A stretch of DNA of 64,000 nucleotides from Sclerotiophoma versabilis. Lineage: Eukaryota; Ascomycota; Dothideomycetes; Pleosporales; Didymellaceae. This document shows, one piece after another, positions 54,580 to 64,000 of the stretch. A program made the translations under genes and the position numbers. Under the pieces are notes generated by a model. That model ran no database searches and was not told the DNA's origin. It saw only the letters and a list, made by a program, of their open reading frames with translations. Location: contig JAAROD010000058.1 in the NCBI GenBank assembly GCA_012274445.1, positions 868,001-932,000 on the forward strand. The letters are read 5' to 3'. How positions within the stretch are numbered: position 1 is the stretch's first letter; every line of letters begins with the position of its first letter.

Positions 54580-56992
54580 CTACCGTCTGTGGTGCGTTGT
54601 CAATGTTCTATCTAAGTTGAAGGCTGCTGAAATCAAGGCCAAGTGACTAAAAGCCTGTGGAGTATTTCCAAGTTGTTCGCCAGAACGCGCAATCTCCTCT
54701 GAGAATATGTGCAGGTGATTGCCAAAGCTCATCATGTTTTCGAAAATGTCAACAGCCCTTTGTTGTGTTAGTCCCGTTTTGTCCAAAGAGCAGAAAATAC
54801 TCACTGTCTCAGATATTTATCGTCGTAAGCGCCCGCCTGCTTTGTGTCAGTAGTGATGAGGTAAAGAATCTGATGATACTTGCCCTTGTAAGTGCTTCAA
54901 CAAGCCAGAACGTGCACATAGAAAAGGCGCCCTCTCGGCCACCCACACCATCGTCACTCTTAACGGTGTTATACCGATATACGAGACCTGTACTTGTGAG
55001 GCCACCCTTCTCTGGAGCTTTCAAAATGCGGTCCAGTGTGTTAAGGAATCGAGGATCGGTAGGTGCGATAAAGAACACCAATGGCGCTATTAGCACAGCC
55101 GAATCCAAAACATCTCTGGCTTCATAGCTTTGAATGAAGCAGTCAAGCTCCTTGTTGTAGCCCTTGTCCATAATTTCTTCACAAATTTCATCGCGTACTT
55201 TGTACCACTCCTGTCGATGGGGACAAGGGAAGCTCCGTTTGTCCGCGAGCCGCAGCCCTCTGTCGATGGCAACCCACATCATGATCTTGCTGTATACGAA
55301 ATTTTGCTTCTGGCCGCGTACCTCCCAGATCGACATGTCCGTTTCCTTCCAGATACTGCAGACATGATCCACAATCTCTCGTACGCGCAGCCACTGGTCA
55401 TAGGTAACGGGCCTCCCGAATCGATTGAGAAGGTAGATGCCATCCATCAGCTCTCCGTAGATATCAAGCTGTGTGTGGAACGCGGCTCCATTTCCGATCC
55501 GGACTGGTCTGCTACCCCGATAGCCCTCCAGATGGTCGAGCTCAATTTCTGGAATGTCTGTCTCTCCTTTGATCGTGAACATGATAGGTAGAGAACCTCC
55601 CTTTCGTTCCTTAGCCTCATCAATACGCTGGAACATGTAGCTTGAGTAAGCCTCTGCCTCGTAGCTGAAGCCCATACGGAGAAAGATATAAATCACAAAC
55701 GAGGAGTCTCTGACCCATGAGTAACGATAGTCCCAGTTGCGTGAGCCTGTGTAAATAGTCAGTCAGGGATTCTTCTAGCTCTCTTGGAGGCGTGTGTACC
55801 TCCAAAATCTTCTGGTAGCGAGAAAGTTGGTGCAGCAACAATGGCACCTGTGGGTTCGAAGATGAGCATCTTGAGTATGAAAAGACTTCTGGTTACAGCC
55901 TCATCCCAGCGACCTTTGTACTTGCTGCCACCAATCCAGCGATTCCAGTATTTGAGAGTGTCCATCTGCAGCTTATCTACTAGGTCGGTATCAATGTGAT
56001 CTGGGCTATGATCATCGGCATCCCTCAGGACAAACGATACAGCCTGGCCTTCAGATAAGCGGAAGCTAGTGGTGACTGCATTTCCGAGCTCATTCCCTGG
56101 AATTTTCATGAAGGTGATTCTAGGACAAGCTGCGTCGTCTTCGCCGCAGTCAATGGTTGTGTTGAGCTGCAAGGAAAGATTTTTAGACCTGAAGACGACT
56201 CTCTGGTGGTGCTCTCCTTGTTCGCCGTTATTGAGAATTTCGGTCGTATGCTTGTCTTGTGCGTAGTCTATACAAACAATTAGCGGGAACGGAGGGAGCG
56301 GTCTAAATGAACTCACTGAAGGCTGGAGAAACTTCGACGTTGACATCAACTTCCCCGCGCATGCACTCAACCCTGCGTACCAACCATTTCTTCAGGTCTG
56401 ATCGTTCGGGGACATCTCCAGTGTGTTTACTCGCCATGACTTGAGTGTGATATTCGGTGTCCATGGCCTTGTTGTTCGGTCGTGGCAGGAAATCGACTAC
56501 GTTCATCACACCCTCTTCTTTGAGATAACGGGTCTGAAGAACGTTGCTTGCCGGAAGGTAGTGTTGCTTTGTCGTGCAGAGGTCGTCATGCCTAGGATTG
56601 ATGGTGAAGTGGCCGCCCTTGTCCTTGTCCAATATACGGCAGAACACTGAAGGTGAGTCGAAGTTGGGCCAGCACATGTAGTCGAGCCCACCATCCGTTG
56701 CAACCATAGCACACGTTCGCAAGTTTCCAATGAGTCCATAGTCTTCTATCGGCATATATCCTGTCCCTGTTCGTCTGTCTGTTGGTCCCTGTCCTCCAGA
56801 AGCCAATCTCTTTTTCTTTGGGTTAATCATATCTTCGTCACTACGATCTTTCTTCTGCTCCCTTTCGCTGTGCTCTCTGTAAAGTGTTGAGCCGTTATCC
56901 CGGTTTTGGCGAGGACGTGGCTGGAACGAGTTTGTGACATCTTGTAGGAGTCGCTCGCCTGGACTAGTATATTCATCGCGTGATATAGACAT
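54580..56992 (-). CDS. glycoside hydrolase family 15 protein (glucoamylase/trehalase-like)
   Basis: Exons in transcript order are 56317-56992, 55800-56267, 54884-55746, 54805-54836 and 54580-54757; introns 49, 53, 47 and 47 nt; 738 aa. GH15 enzymes are inverting exo-hydrolases of alpha-glucosides. There is no signal peptide, so an intracellular enzyme is likely, as for trehalase- and dextranase-type GH15 members. The N-terminal beta-domain begins GYMPIEDYGLIGNLRTCAMVATDGGLDYMCWPNFDSPSVF. The (alpha/alpha)6 domain has SRNWDYRYSWVRDSSFV and ELDHLEGYRGSRPVRIGNGA, the segments carrying substrate-binding Asp/Arg and the catalytic acid region, then STGLVYRY and GAFSMCTFWLVEAL. The third intron begins GCAAGT instead of GT; exon 4 is only 32 nt (AGAYDDKYLR), with the frame preserved on both sides. 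Confidence 0.9.
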
Positions 56993-57462
56993 TAGTGCTT
57001 GAATGTGGTTGACTATATTAGTATTTGGCTGGAGTGTTCGAAAGCGTGTCACGTCTCTGAAAAGGATACGCAACAATTTCGCGGAAGGTACGGGAAGCGC
57101 GATGGGGTTCAAGCTGATGACCGAAAGTGACGTCAACCATCGTGAGCCGCGTAACACCTCTCTTCTTTCGACGGATCAGCAGACGCACGCGACAAATATT
57201 GGGATCCGGCCGCTGTACCGTATAACCTGAGTTGTGTTACTGCGGCAACAAGTCAATCACAAGGCCATGATTCTTACCAAGCGGCCTGCTTACTCACGCG
57301 TTGCAGCTATGTTATTGGCCGAAATTGTGCAGTAGCATCACTCGCTATAGCCATGTTCTACGATAGCAAGACATATATATCTTATCAGTGGTATATTGCT
57401 GCACTGCGCTTAGAAGCATTCGCCTATGAACGTCAAACACCCACCCCACTCTACACTAGGTA
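56993..57462. other. spacer, 0.47 kb
   Basis: GH15 promoter side; the open frame in phase with GH15 extends to 57157 without an ATG. The lyase 3' end lies on the other side. No gene was seen. Confidence 0.5.
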
Positions 57463-58236
57463 TCAATGCATCACCTGAATGTCATAGAAAATCACCTCGC
57501 TCGGCTCGCTTCCTTGGTTGTAATTGCCAACCTTGAAGTAACTCTTGGGGCTGTCCAGCCTTCCAGTGCTCATGATCTTCTTTTCTCCACCATTAATCTG
57601 CACACTGAGTTCACCTTCTCCGTATCTCAACTCGTATTCAAACGTATCGCCCACATTGACACGTCCAACCCCAGTCATTTTCAAACTACTCACGTCTGGA
57701 ATCTGGGAGACACCGATAGTCAACGTGCCGTCGCGATTGTAGAATAGCTCCGCCACAGGCTTCTTCGAGATGTTATCGTCGACCTTCACTTGCCCAATCA
57801 CGGTGCCGTACTTCGAGTCGTCCGGCTTAGGCACTGACAATCTCGCTTTCAAAAGGTTGATGCCTTTCTTTGGACTCCAAGACTTTGGTGAGGCCTCTCG
57901 CAGCTCTGTACGGCAATGCTTACTATTCGGTGTAGTTACACATACAGAGCGCGACGGCACTTTCATGACGAGTGCACCCGATGGCGAGGTGTAGAAATAT
58001 TCTTGCGACGACCAGCCATCACATCCAGATAGCTTAGCACCGGAGATCTGATCGACTTTGCCAGAGCTGCCGGTAGGCAATTGTAGGTTGAATGCTCCCA
58101 AATCGAAGTTTCCGCCTGGTGCGCAGGAGGGGTTGCTGTTACTAGTGCGTACGGCAGGGCTTGGTGCCAAAGGTGCAGCAAGAACTGTCGCAAATGAAAG
58201 GAGGACGGTCGCGGCGATGGATTTTGTGACAGCCAT
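57463..58236 (-). CDS. secreted PL7/alginate-lyase-2-like polysaccharide lyase (257 aa)
   Basis: Intronless. Residues 1 to about 20 form a signal peptide (SIAATVLLSFATVLA with AAP cleavage context). The mature protein is one beta-jelly-roll: FDLGAFNLQLPTG at the start, CRTELRE at about 108-114 with the substrate-binding Arg/Glu, IGQVKVDDN at 148-155, LRYGEGELSVQING, and YFKVGNYNQG near the C-terminus with the catalytic-type Tyr. Family PL7 and related clans cleave uronic-acid polymers (alginate, glucuronan) by beta-elimination. The usual QIH catalytic triplet of PL7 reads QVK here (Lys151), so the polymer or the mechanism may differ, or the His may come from elsewhere as in the PL20-like branch. 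It is presumed extracellular. Substrate not assignable. Confidence 0.82.
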   Translation of the reverse strand: MAVTKSIAATVLLSFATVLAAPLAPSPAVRTSNSNPSCAPGGNFDLGAFNLQLPTGSSGKVDQISGAKLSGCDGWSSQEYFYTSPSGALVMKVPSRSVCVTTPNSKHCRTELREASPKSWSPKKGINLLKARLSVPKPDDSKYGTVIGQVKVDDNISKKPVAELFYNRDGTLTIGVSQIPDVSSLKMTGVGRVNVGDTFEYELRYGEGELSVQINGGEKKIMSTGRLDSPKSYFKVGNYNQGSEPSEVIFYDIQVMH

Positions 58237-58601
58237 GTTGGTGTTGTCGATGATGGAGAGTAAACGATGTGTGTTTGCAGGTACTCACGAGAAGCTGCGA
58301 TCTTTTTATCTCGTCGCTACCATGAAGTGCAAGCGGAGTTAACGATTACTCATTTTCCGCCGAAATCATATCAATGTGGTGGTTCTGAAGGCTATTGGTC
58401 AATGCATCGGACTTCGTACACAAATTGGCCAAGAGGAGCCTAGAAGTCTCAAGTCCGGAATTGAGTCAGCAAACGAGGAAGTCCGGAAGTATTTGGAGAA
58501 GTTGCATAGCAGTGCTTTGAACTAGAAAGGCACTGAGTTGCGTACGTAGGTACACATGTTCAGCTGATGACTTGCGCTGCGTGGTTGTGCGAAATGTCAG
58601 C
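58237..58601. other. spacer, 0.37 kb
   Basis: Promoter side of the lyase and the 3' side of the DJ-1-like gene. No gene was seen. Confidence 0.5.
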
Positions 58602-59356
58602 TCAGATAGCACCCCACCGCTCCGCGTACCTATCGTTCGCCGGGTCGGTGTTTCTCTCATACTCGCTTCGATCAGCCACGAATTGTGCAGTCTCTTCTCC
58701 AAAAACCTCGCTCATCCAAGCGAAAGTCAGATCAATACCTGCAGAGATGCCAGAACTTGTCCAAATATCTCCATCCACCACCCATCTCGCCTTAGTCACC
58801 CAGTTCACGTTGGGGTGTTTCTCTTTAACCTGCACCACTAATTCAGTACTTCTGTGCAAGGCCATGAAAGGAATGCTTGGAAATATACCTGGTTGAACGC
58901 TCTCTTATTGGTCGTTGCCCTCTTTCCGTCCAGCGCTCCGGTTCTGGCTAGGATCTCGCTTCCTGTACAGACTGTCAAGATCCACTTGATGTCGCCACTC
59001 AGATGCTTCTGCGGCGAAGCGCTCAAGCCTAGCGAAGCCAAATAGTCGACTACTGGCTTCATGTTTTCATCACTCCTGTTGCCTAAACCGCCAGGGATTA
59101 ACAAGACCTCCAGATCTTTAGGTGCATCGTCGAATGTGTGCGTTGGGACAATACGCTGGTCGAACTTTGAACCCTGTTGGTCCTGCATGAAATGCTGCGT
59201 TCCCACGGGGTCTCGAGTCGCGGCTATGATGGAAAGGTTGAGAGTATGTGAGTTCGAGAGCACGTTGAGGGCATCCAGAGGGCCACAAACGTCGAGGAGC
59301 TGGAAGCCTGGAAACAGTACGAACCCGAAGTTCTTTGGCAGTTTGGTGGTGGACAT
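58602..59356 (-). CDS. DJ-1/PfpI (ThiJ) superfamily protein (231 aa)
   Basis: Exons in transcript order are 58889-59356 and 58602-58829. The 59-nt intron begins GTATAT and ends GGTGCAG, and joins Gln-Val in frame. The class-I amidotransferase-like fold is clear: FVLFPGFQLLDVCGPLDAL (conserved Asp and Gly-Pro), LLIPGGLGNR, and the nucleophile elbow ILTVCTGSEILARTGALDGKRATTNK with Cys130, then WVVDGDIWTSSGISAGIDLTFAW. This pattern, with DVCGP and TSSGISAGID, is closest to the isocyanide-hydratase/ThiJ-like branch rather than glyoxalase-type DJ-1. The exact reaction is not determined from sequence. It ends YAERWGAI, typical of the branch. Confidence 0.88.
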
Positions 59357-59741
59357 GATGAATGATACTTGCTGTCTGTATAAGCGAGAACGAAGTCCTA
59401 TCTGTGGAGGTTGTCAAGAAAGTGTAGATGGCGCAAGGTTCAAAGCTGTAACACTTAGTGATACGAAGGGTATGACTCTACCTGGATGCATTGGCAAATT
59501 TCGACTGAATCTTGTAATAGAGGTGGATAACGGTATTAGTCAGCGTTGGCGGGGGTGACCTTTTGTGCGCACTTGGCAGAGCGCCGCAGACGCCGCATAG
59601 GCTTGAGAGAGTGGGCTGATTCACTCCAGGCTTCGGAGGAACATGATTTTGTCCATAGATCCCGAGGTCAAAATGCTGTACGATATCTTGCAAGATGAGC
59701 TATCCTGTGTTTCGTGGGAAGGATCCTATCGTGTACAATTC
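59357..59741. other. spacer, 0.39 kb
   Basis: DJ-1-like gene promoter side and the 3' end of the FAD oxidoreductase. No gene was seen. Confidence 0.5.
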
Positions 59742-61338
59742 TTAAACTACACCGTTCATGTGGATGCCTTGCTGATCCTGTTGTAGAACGGTAAGGAGCG
59801 TCCTAGCTCTCTCGATCCTTTCCTTTGTTAAGAGATAACTGCTTGGAATGTCGCCGCTTTGCACCATCTGTGTTTGAAGGACGCTGAGTTCCTGGCCTGC
59901 CTCTTCTCCGAGCAGCATGTCTACAACTGCTTTGCCACAAAGTGTGGTGTTTGGCATACCATGCCCAGTGTATCCACCAGAAAGCCACAGTCCTTCCCGG
60001 TCTGGCACCTTACCCACCCAAGGGTGGTCATCACGGCCTATTCCAAGTTAGTTGAGGCATGGATGGCAGGAAGAAGGGGGTATTTACTGTAACCCATGAT
60101 ACCTGTCCATTGACCAACAGCTTCGAGCTCCTGCAGACCTTCAGTCTCCCCATCAAGCTCGAGGACCTTCAGAAGCGCGCCGCGGAGGTATGCTGCTGAA
60201 TCTTCGTCGATAATGCTGTCGTCCGAGACACCGATGGTAGGAAGATGACCCGCTCCGCGGCCGCCGCCAAACATGAGATGCCCACGAGGATTTGGCACGC
60301 CTTCGAAAGGACGTTGAACGAGGTAGTCATCATTGTTAGCCGGCTGGCCTAAGGCGGCTACCATGCCGTGTGAATCTGGGAGGATTGTACTTCCTTTTGG
60401 GGGTAAGAGAGCTGACATCTCGCCACGTACGGGAACAATAAGATCGGCAAAATGAGGGAGGAGGGCTGATGTATAGCCATTGGTTGCGAGAATGACGTTC
60501 TTTGCGCTGGTGGTGCCGCGATCGGTATGCAACGTGTGCTTGCCGTCCGTGGATGTGATTTTGTTGACAGGAGTATTGGTTTGTAAGTTGAGTTGTCCAG
60601 CTTTGACAAGTTGTTCTAGTGTAAACGTGACCAGCTTGTAAGGCCACAAACTTGCAGCGCCTTGGCTGAGCGTCACTCCTACGGCTTCAGGAGACACTCG
60701 GTGTTTCTTTAGCTCCTCCCTCTCACGGATGACGGTTACCAAACTCCTCAGCTCTGGAGCCACCTTTTCGAGATGCGCAATCTCCTTCTCAGCCTCGCTC
60801 ATCACCTCTTCTGTCCAGAACGAGCGGCATCCAGACACGTCTCGCCATTCACAAGGAACATTGTTCTTCATGATGTACGATCGGACTGCGTGGACGTTCT
60901 TCATTTCGAATGCAGCCACCTCGGCGCTACGGTCGAAAAGTAGTGGTTGGCAATGTCCACCATTCTGATCAGAGAGCTAATCAGCGATTCATCCTTTGAA
61001 GAGCATCTGCGCATAGCATCCATTGCAATAGCAACTCTGGGACTGCCCCACAACCTATTGGCAGTAATTGATGAGATGTCTCAACTCACTCTGCCCGTGG
61101 CTCCCCAGCATGCTTCCCTAGCTTCGAGAAGCACGATGCTTTTGCCCTTGGCTCTCTCGTCTTCAGCCAAATACCTAGCAGCCGATGTACCAGTTATACC
61201 ACTTCCTACAATGACGATGTCAGCTTCGGCGGGAAGCTGTTCGGTAGTACGATGTCCGATCAAGAACTCGTTAGGCTCGCTGTGCCAGAAAGAATTACTC
61301 GAGGTAGGTGTGGGGAGCGTCGCGCGTTCGTGTTTCAT
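59742..61338 (-). CDS. FAD-dependent DAO-family oxidoreductase (473 aa)
   Basis: Exons in transcript order are 61090-61338, 60088-60964 and 59742-60037; introns 125 and 50 nt. The first ATG of the frame is at 61336-61338 (MKHERATLPTPTSSNSFWH). The DAO fold begins with the dinucleotide motif IVIVGSGITGTSAARYL (Gly45-Gly50), then VLLEAREACWGATGRNGGHCQP, where GATGRNGG is the loop that contacts FAD in glycine/sarcosine-oxidase-like enzymes. NVILATNGYTSALLP, VPVRGEMSALL, LMFGGGRG, QWTGIMGYSRDDHPWVG and LWLSGGYTGHGMPN follow in the standard order. The substrate is probably a secondary or D-amino acid, or an amine, by family; it cannot be fixed. No peroxisomal SKL-type ending is present (the end is NGVV). 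Confidence 0.9.
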
Positions 61339-62159
61339 ATTGTGATAGTGGGCGATATCTTGAGGCAGAATATATGTGGGGTGGAGGGGAAGGCTGCGGG
61401 TCGGCTTGCGTTGGGTCAATGGCGACTTATATATTCCCCACTTTGTCCAAGTGGCAGCTGTAGTGCCGACTCGGAATGCGCCCTTCTATCCGTGAACCCT
61501 ACTATCTTTGCGGCGTTGGGTAGAACGTGGATCAATGAGTTCTCGGAATAAGCTGGTAAGGCCGTGCAACGAACTTCAGGCCGGCTATGCCGAGCTTCCC
61601 CTTGTCGATGTCGAGCGCCCTTCCATGCTGTCGCCATTCTTAATGTCTACTTTGTACGATGTGAATTGTCAGAAGCATTGCAGGAGCACAGAGCACTGGA
61701 GGCCATGAGGGTACTCTGCGAGCGGTGAGGGTCTCTTAACTGGTCATGGCTGCGACATCGGGCAAGCTCCGTAAGGCTGATTATGTAAAATAAGGCAGTG
61801 CAAGACCCAGTCCACCTAGAGTGAACCTCAAGCCAAGCACGACACCTCACACGCTTCTGCCCCTCCTAAATTCTTTCTCCTTGAAACAATTTGCGAACCC
61901 GCTGAAAAAGGCGCGTTAGTTGGTTGCTAGTTCTTCACATAATTCAGCTGAAGATCAACTCAATGTCGCAACACTAAGAATTCGATTTGCATTAACATTC
62001 TAGTTTACCAATACGCAATAGACCATCCACCGCAACCTCAAATTTCGATCATTATCATAATTCTTAAAAGTCATGGATGGGACACCTTCCAGCAGTGCAC
62101 ACGTCTAGCGGAGCCACCCTGTTTCGAGCGAGTACCAGACCCCTCGCTTCGGTCTTCAA
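61339..62159. other. spacer, 0.82 kb
   Basis: Promoter side of the FAD oxidoreductase and the 3' side of the next small gene. Frames at 61416-61637 and 61647-61850 (both minus) show no domain. No RNA gene was seen. Confidence 0.45.
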
Positions 62160-62618
62160 CTACGATCTCCGACGCTCAAGAGCTCCCCTAGCAGTATCTC
62201 TGAATGAAAAGCCGTTGAAAAGCCAGTCATTCGAGTGCCGTCCGCGCCACGGGTCGCTTCCACCAGTCGAAGTCCTACCATTCTCTTGGAGACTTGGTCG
62301 TGGCGCTTTGGCAGGAGCTTGGGCAGGTGTAGGTTGCGAGACGTGACGAGCTTGTTGTGTTCGCGCCGCTGGGAGCTGTTCGGGTGGCAGGACCATTGGT
62401 GACTTGGCTCGCTTTCGAGATGCATCTACTCGGGGTCGACTTCGTGAGCGCTCACGCAGGCGCTCGGTGATGGCACCAAAAAACGCATGTGAAGTTGGCG
62501 AAGTCGGTGCAGATGTGGGAGACATTTGGCCAGACGATTTGGTTGATTTTTGGGAATCGACTGTTGATGTGCGAATTGGTGGTGTTGGCTGGAAGGTCGT
62601 TTGGTCGTGTGGTGACAT
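62160..62618 (-). CDS. Ser/Arg/Pro-rich conserved hypothetical protein (152 aa)
   Basis: Intronless frame. I start at the ATG at 62616-62618 (MSPHDQTTFQPTPP); the frame upstream is open but less protein-like. It is Ser/Thr/Pro-rich at the N-terminus, then has an ordered-looking helix HAFFGAITERLRERSRSRPR, a basic nuclear-signal-like patch (RKRAKSP), a Gln/Ala/Pro stretch, and a C-terminal WLFNGFSFRDTARGALERRRS. The SPTS(H)AFFGAITERLR and WLFNGFS segments look conserved and could be binding motifs. The function is unknown. Confidence 0.6.
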   Translation of the reverse strand: MSPHDQTTFQPTPPIRTSTVDSQKSTKSSGQMSPTSAPTSPTSHAFFGAITERLRERSRSRPRVDASRKRAKSPMVLPPEQLPAARTQQARHVSQPTPAQAPAKAPRPSLQENGRTSTGGSDPWRGRHSNDWLFNGFSFRDTARGALERRRS

Positions 62619-64000
62619 GCTGGCTGCTTGGTAGTTGCACCACCGTGGAGTGCCTGTACGATACAAAGGATAAGATGTTGTAGGATGTGTTCAGGATGGC
62701 AGTGTGCTGCTGAAGTGTGTGACTTGAGGGAATTGATCAGGAGGACAGATATGCGGCTCAAAACAATACACCTCAAGCACAATATATAGCGCACACACCC
62801 TACCAATCCTCTTGCTTGTCTTCTGGAAACTCGCGAGGTGCATCGCTAGCGTGCACCGTTGCTCAAATGAGGGTGTCGGTGTCCAACTCCCCTCGTCTGT
62901 CCACACCGACCAATCACATCCTCTAAAACACCGATAGAACGCCTAATCTGGTGGCCCGTCTGTCGTTCGCTTCAAAATCTCACCGACTCTGACATGCAGG
63001 CTGGCGTTCTGAAGTGGGGCCGTGAACTGCAATCGAGCGACAACGCACAGAGCCGAGAGTCCATTCCTGAACGGGACTCGATTGCGACGTAGGGCAAACC
63101 AATGAACATGCAGCCGGTGAGCAGCTGCCTGGGAACCAAGGCTTTCGTATCACCAGCTGCAACTTGAGCACTCGGACGCTCCCGCTGGGCTTGAAGAATA
63201 GGACAGGGACACTGGTCGTACGATTCATAACAACGCATGTTGTTTACGTCTCCTGCTATGATAAGTCGCAGGTGTCGATTCTGTTCCTCAAGGACTTTGG
63301 AATGCAGTTTGTCCCGCTGCACAATTCTTGAGAGCCATAGAGTGCCCGTTGTGTTCAATGCAGAAACAAAGATCATGCGCAACGCGTGCCAAGTTGGTGT
63401 CCCTGTGGCCAGAACGCAGAGGACAACGCCGACCCAATGATCGATCCTATCACGCAGGCGGACGAATGCGTCGTTCAGTGCTGCACATGATTGCGCCAGC
63501 AGAAAGATATGCGCCGACCGAGGCAGTTACGAACGAGAGGGTACGCGGATGACAATTTTCCCTTCACTGCTAAAAAGTGAGCTTCTTGCAAGCAACACTG
63601 CGCGAGAATAAGAGCTTGTTAGAAATCTGGGAACACCGAGGTACACGGAATGTTGAAATATTAAAAAACTGTTTTTGTAAGGGTTGTTTTATTGTTGTTA
63701 TTATGTAGTATTGTAGCAAAGAGGGTAGCTTTTTTTACTCTTCATAGAGCTGTAAGAGTATGCAACTTCGGACCTACACAACCTACGAACTATGCGGTAA
63801 GGATTAGTTCAAAAACACAAGATCGATCGCCTAAACAGGGGCAACAATCGGGTCTAGTCGCAGCCTTTGATTGGCGTCGTGTAGTGCTGGAAGGTTGCTC
63901 GTTCAGTGTTCGGCCTTTTTGGTTGCCCGAAAAAGCAGGCCAAAAATAAAAAAACACGGTATCATCCAATGCAATCATGAGAAGGATCTTATGCATCCTC
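62619..64000. other. gene-free right end, 1.4 kb
   Basis: No supported gene. The minus-strand frame at 62972-63382 (136 aa) has no domain and no clear start context. From about 63650 the sequence turns AT-rich with short runs (A6, T7, ATT repeats) and a short inverted pair AGAGT/ACTCT around 63720-63760. This could be the edge of a degraded repeat continuing past the window, but I cannot identify it. Confidence 0.45.

Noticed and set aside
1..64000. tRNA, rRNA, CRISPR arrays and intact transposons
   Set aside because: Scans by eye for B-box-like GTTCGA, regular spaced repeats, transposase motifs and long terminal repeats gave only coding or chance matches. A covariance-model search would be decisive.

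Overview
The window is nuclear DNA from a filamentous ascomycete, most likely a dothideomycete of the Pleosporales type. The evidence is many short spliceosomal introns (mostly 45-70 nt, GTRNGT donors, CTAAC/CTGAC branch sites, YAG acceptors), compact divergently or convergently packed genes, fungus-only families (SKN7, INP1, UsgS, Zn2Cys6 factors, AIM24), and base composition near 50% GC without long AT-rich blocks. The family-to-order placement is inference. No rRNA, tRNA, CRISPR array, plasmid or intact transposon was recognised.

Layout. 0-11 kb: tail of a cut-off gene, a His/Pro-rich hypothetical protein, proteasome beta-5 (PRE2), a Mid2-like one-pass membrane protein and a 620-aa conserved fungal protein of unknown function. 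11-17.7 kb is accessory in character: a secreted cupin, a Zn2Cys6 transcription factor assembled from seven exons including a 6-nt microexon, then about 3.5 kb with no gene I can support. 17.7-24 kb is a dense housekeeping block: DIM1 (18S rRNA dimethylase), APN1 (AP endonuclease), HIS7 (IGP synthase) and IMP3 (U3 snoRNP), with HIS7 and IMP3 sharing a 238-bp divergent promoter. 24.5-24.9 kb carries a frameshifted C-terminal relic of a Baeyer-Villiger monooxygenase.

26-34 kb holds an Ariadne-type RBR ubiquitin ligase, eIF2B-epsilon (GCD6) and the response regulator SKN7, all on the minus strand. SKN7 is divergent from a mitochondrial PRX5-type peroxiredoxin at 35 kb. 36.8-42.8 kb: a formamidase/acetamidase, the UsgS/EI24 membrane protein and INP1 (peroxisome inheritance). 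43-48.8 kb: two small hypothetical genes and a Q-rich protein with SS18/Snf11-like helices, separated by a 2.2-kb spacer with a G17 tract. 49-53 kb: AIM24 and the mitochondrial Fe-S ABC exporter ATM1 share a 269-bp divergent promoter. 53.8-62.6 kb is metabolic and secreted: a GH15 hydrolase with a GC-AG intron, a secreted PL7-like polysaccharide lyase, a DJ-1/PfpI protein, a DAO-type FAD oxidoreductase and small hypothetical proteins. The last 1.4 kb has no supported gene.

The genes do not form one pathway or a secondary-metabolite cluster. I found no new multi-gene system. The most interesting single items are the microexon that supplies one zinc-cluster cysteine, the possible catalytic-residue changes in the cupin and the lyase, and the alternative-isoform possibilities in APN1 and the RBR ligase. 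Splice sites were placed by eye from frame, consensus and family conservation; every spliced CDS given here closes in frame.
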